Assembly (NCBI GenBank): GCA_964483635.1
Contig: CAZABS010000035.1
Span: 1 to 8,724 of the forward strand
Length of the DNA stretch: 8,724 nt
Direction of reading: 5' to 3'
Origin: CAZABS01 sp964483635
GTDB lineage: Bacteria > Patescibacteriota > Minisyncoccia > Moranbacterales > UBA1568
The notes beneath the pieces are model-generated. The model did not search any database. It saw nothing but the letters and a program-made list of their open reading frames with translations, and was not told the DNA's origin. Every line of letters begins with the position of its first letter. Position 1 is the stretch's first letter. Of the stretch, positions 7,139 through 8,724 are shown in pieces. A program made the translations under genes and the position numbers.

Positions 7139-7789
7139 TTAGATCGTCATTCGATGAAGGCTGAGCCATTCGGCCACTGCATCGACGCCATCATTCCATG
7201 AGTTAAATGATCGTGTGGCAGAGCCTGTATTCCCCACGTTTCCTGGATTATTGGTCGTTGCACCAATGCCTTTTGTCCCAAAATCGGAATCGTTTTGCAT
7301 GATCGCCACGAGAAGTGCGAGATCAATAGAAAATTTTTCAGCGCTTGCAAAAACCATATCACCAGTAATGGGGCTCCCGGGCGCCTTGTCTTGAATATAG
7401 ATGGTAGTCGCAACCTCATCTGCAAAATCTGGCATGGCATTCAAGAGTGTTTGTATCTTTTGTTCATACTGAGCATCGGTCGCATAGGCTGAGAGATCAT
7501 AACCGCGAATATTCGCCATAGCTGAAGGTCCTTGCACCGAAGGTACTACCACCTGCACCGCTTCGATTCCACTGGCCACCACTTCCGCATGGGTCTTATT
7601 GGTAGCCATCGCAGCCGAATCAATGGTAAGCAGAAGTTTGAGCTGTGAAAGTGTATTCTCAACACCAAGAATCTCTTCCTCGAGCGATGTGATGGTTGGT
7701 AAATCTCCGGCGTTGAAAGCCTGGATTTTGGCATTATTCAAAACCACAAGCTTATTATTGAGCACCTGGATGAGATATTCGACATTCAT
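7139..7789 (-). CDS. Phage-like protein with C-terminal lysozyme-like domain
   Basis: This 216-residue protein is probably a virion-associated or cell-wall-acting hydrolase. Residues 1-55 are predicted helical and coiled-coil-like (YLIQVLNNKLVVLNNAKI, LEEEILGVENTLSQLKLLL). Residues 56-100 are a low-complexity Ala/Val/Thr linker. Residues about 138-214 resemble the lysozyme superfamily: FSIDLALLVAIMQNDSDFGT, then NNPGNVGN at 180-187, then SFNSWNDGVDAVAEWL at the end. In related enzymes the LLVAIMQ helix leads to a catalytic Glu in an ESxFG motif. Here the matching residue is Asp (D167 in NDSDFG), so activity is uncertain. There is no signal peptide, which fits a phage structural or lysis protein better than an ordinary exported enzyme. 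It follows the virion-like gene by 10 bases. ATG 7789 is chosen because the ATG overlapping the upstream stop closes after four codons. Confidence 0.65.
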   Translation of the reverse strand: MNVEYLIQVLNNKLVVLNNAKIQAFNAGDLPTITSLEEEILGVENTLSQLKLLLTIDSAAMATNKTHAEVVASGIEAVQVVVPSVQGPSAMANIRGYDLSAYATDAQYEQKIQTLLNAMPDFADEVATTIYIQDKAPGSPITGDMVFASAEKFSIDLALLVAIMQNDSDFGTKGIGATTNNPGNVGNTGSATRSFNSWNDGVDAVAEWLSLHRMTI

Positions 7790-7799
7790 AGAGAAAGCA

Positions 7800-8591
7800 T
7801 TAGTAGAATAAGAGTTGTTTGAAACATTCCTGGAATGAATGGCGGTTGACCCAGAGGTACTTCAAACCATCTGCCGTTTCAAATATTTCCATCCGGTTAC
7901 CCACGATAGCAGTACCAGCAACATATGGGTACTGCGATCCACCGTGAATCTCAAGAGTGACGATATCGAGATAGTAGACGCGTTGGGTTACTTGCGGCGT
8001 GAAGTAAATCCGATCCTCTCCGTCATACGCGTACATCGCACCCGTTGTCAGGACTTCGTAGTTCGGCGTTGGAGTGAGAAATTCCCAGAAATCGTTCTGC
8101 AAATTCAGACGATCAAAACCAGTCACACCGCCGCCGCGAGCCTGGTACAGGTATTGCCCTCGCTTGGTCCAATCTTTTTGTCCAAAATTCCAGAGAAGGG
8201 CTGTCCCGAGACCACGGTTTGGCTGCTGAAATATTACATACGCCGTAATACCGGTAAGCGGCACCACGGTCGTAGTGACATAGGTGAGTATGCCTGTGGT
8301 CGTAGAACCAGTAATCGTTGCTTCTACATAGTTGAAAGTAGCTCCAGTCGTATAGCGAATTCTCCGACCAAGCCATTGGTTCGTAAACCAGAAGCTAGCA
8401 AAGACGTTGGCATTCACCAGAGGGGTCGTCGGGGTTGAAGAGACAGTAAAGGTAGTCGCACTGGTCACCGCGGTTACCTGTACATTGGTGAGTACCACGC
8501 CACCATTTTGGACGAAGGCACCCGTTACCGGGACGGCGACGTTCCCTTGTGCGTTCTTAATGTTATCGACTGAAAGCACTCCGAGATACAT
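7800..8591 (-). CDS. Phage virion-like protein of unknown function
   Basis: This 263-residue protein (from ATG 8591) resembles structural proteins of tailed phages. The N-terminal 75 residues are Thr/Val-rich beta segments (AVTSATTFTVSSTPTTPL), a pattern common in phage tail and head-fibre modules. The rest is aromatic and Gly-rich: NQWLGRRIRY, LLWNFGQKDWTKRG, YAYDGEDRIYFT, then GTAIVGNRMEIFETADGLKY, which recalls kelch or beta-propeller blades in virion proteins. There is no signal peptide or membrane helix. GTG 8597 would add two residues. ATG 8591 is preferred because AGGTGG precedes it closely. The preceding in-frame codon is the TAG at 8598-8600, so this ORF may be the C-terminal part of a longer protein. 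GC content is higher than in tatC (by eye, 33 of 60 at 8101-8160 against 21 of 60 at 6721-6780). The exact virion role is not known. Confidence 0.6.
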   Translation of the reverse strand: MYLGVLSVDNIKNAQGNVAVPVTGAFVQNGGVVLTNVQVTAVTSATTFTVSSTPTTPLVNANVFASFWFTNQWLGRRIRYTTGATFNYVEATITGSTTTGILTYVTTTVVPLTGITAYVIFQQPNRGLGTALLWNFGQKDWTKRGQYLYQARGGGVTGFDRLNLQNDFWEFLTPTPNYEVLTTGAMYAYDGEDRIYFTPQVTQRVYYLDIVTLEIHGGSQYPYVAGTAIVGNRMEIFETADGLKYLWVNRHSFQECFKQLLFY

Positions 8592-8597
8592 CCCCAC

Positions 8598-8600
8598 CTA
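8598..8600 (-). other. In-frame UAG joining two phage-like ORFs
   Basis: The TAG sits between FTTQGL and VGMYLGV in one continuous frame. Removing it gives a smooth reading through a module of the kind GLxVGMYLGV common in phage structural proteins. It could be a true stop with re-initiation at 8597 or 8591, a suppressed or recoded codon, a mutation that broke the gene, or a sequencing error. Confidence 0.6.
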
Positions 8601-8724
8601 GAGACCTTGTGTCGTAAATCCAGATATCGTGACCGTGTTTCCCGAGCTGGAAGCGGTTGCCAAAAAAGTAAACGTGGTGCTACCAGTTGTGCCGGTCAAA
8701 GATCCTGAAAGTGTTACCACAAGT
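8598..8724 (-). CDS. C-terminal end of a phage-like beta-rich protein (cut by right edge)
   Basis: An open frame enters from the right edge and encodes 41 residues before TAG at 8598-8600. The visible part is Ser/Thr/Gly-rich beta sequence (SGSLTGTTGSTTFTFLATA, then NTVTISGFTTQGL). This is the same style as the start of the next ORF, which continues in the same frame right after the TAG. The two could be one protein split by a stop, or two adjacent virion genes. Too little is visible to name a family. Confidence 0.55.
   Translation of the reverse strand, partial: LVVTLSGSLTGTTGSTTFTFLATASSSGNTVTISGFTTQGL

Noticed and set aside
7839..8438. Plus-strand 199-codon ORF opposite the virion-like gene
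   Set aside because: It lies wholly antisense to a better ORF, has no recognisable domain and an unnatural composition.

Overview
The window looks like part of a Patescibacteria (CPR) chromosome, although no marker gene proves this. The reasons are compact genes all on the minus strand, divergent proteins with recognisable folds, and surface proteins that combine a dockerin ending in a VDFSIL-type motif with cohesin-like partners. I know that combination from environmental CPR genomes. UAG ends one of the cohesin genes, so UAG appears to be an ordinary stop in the host.

Reading in the direction of transcription (right to left), the window opens with a phage-like block. It holds the tail of an ORF cut by the right edge (8598-8724), a virion-like protein in the same frame just after a UAG (7800-8591), and a protein with an N-terminal helical part and a C-terminal lysozyme-like domain (7139-7789). 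Only 22 bases later comes tatC (6367-7116), followed by a 38-codon TatA-like membrane peptide (6230-6346).

Next are three surface-protein genes. The first is a 1294-residue secreted protein (2334-6218) whose middle 782 residues are nine copies of an about 86-residue super-repeat built from 15-residue units, ending in a two-loop dockerin. Three bases later starts a cohesin-like protein with a C-terminal membrane anchor (1431-2330), and overlapping its end is a second anchored cohesin-like protein with a cytoplasmic coiled coil (338-1477). The left edge cuts a membrane-anchored gene (1-302).

The likely story is a cell-surface assembly. The dockerin of the long repeat protein would dock onto one or both cohesin-like anchors encoded beside it, displaying a fibre from the membrane. 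The tight spacing suggests one transcript, with the Tat pair at its head. The stalk has no twin-arginine signal and probably uses Sec. No tRNA, rRNA, CRISPR array, convincing promoter or rho-independent terminator was seen, and no stretch over 300 bases lacks a gene.
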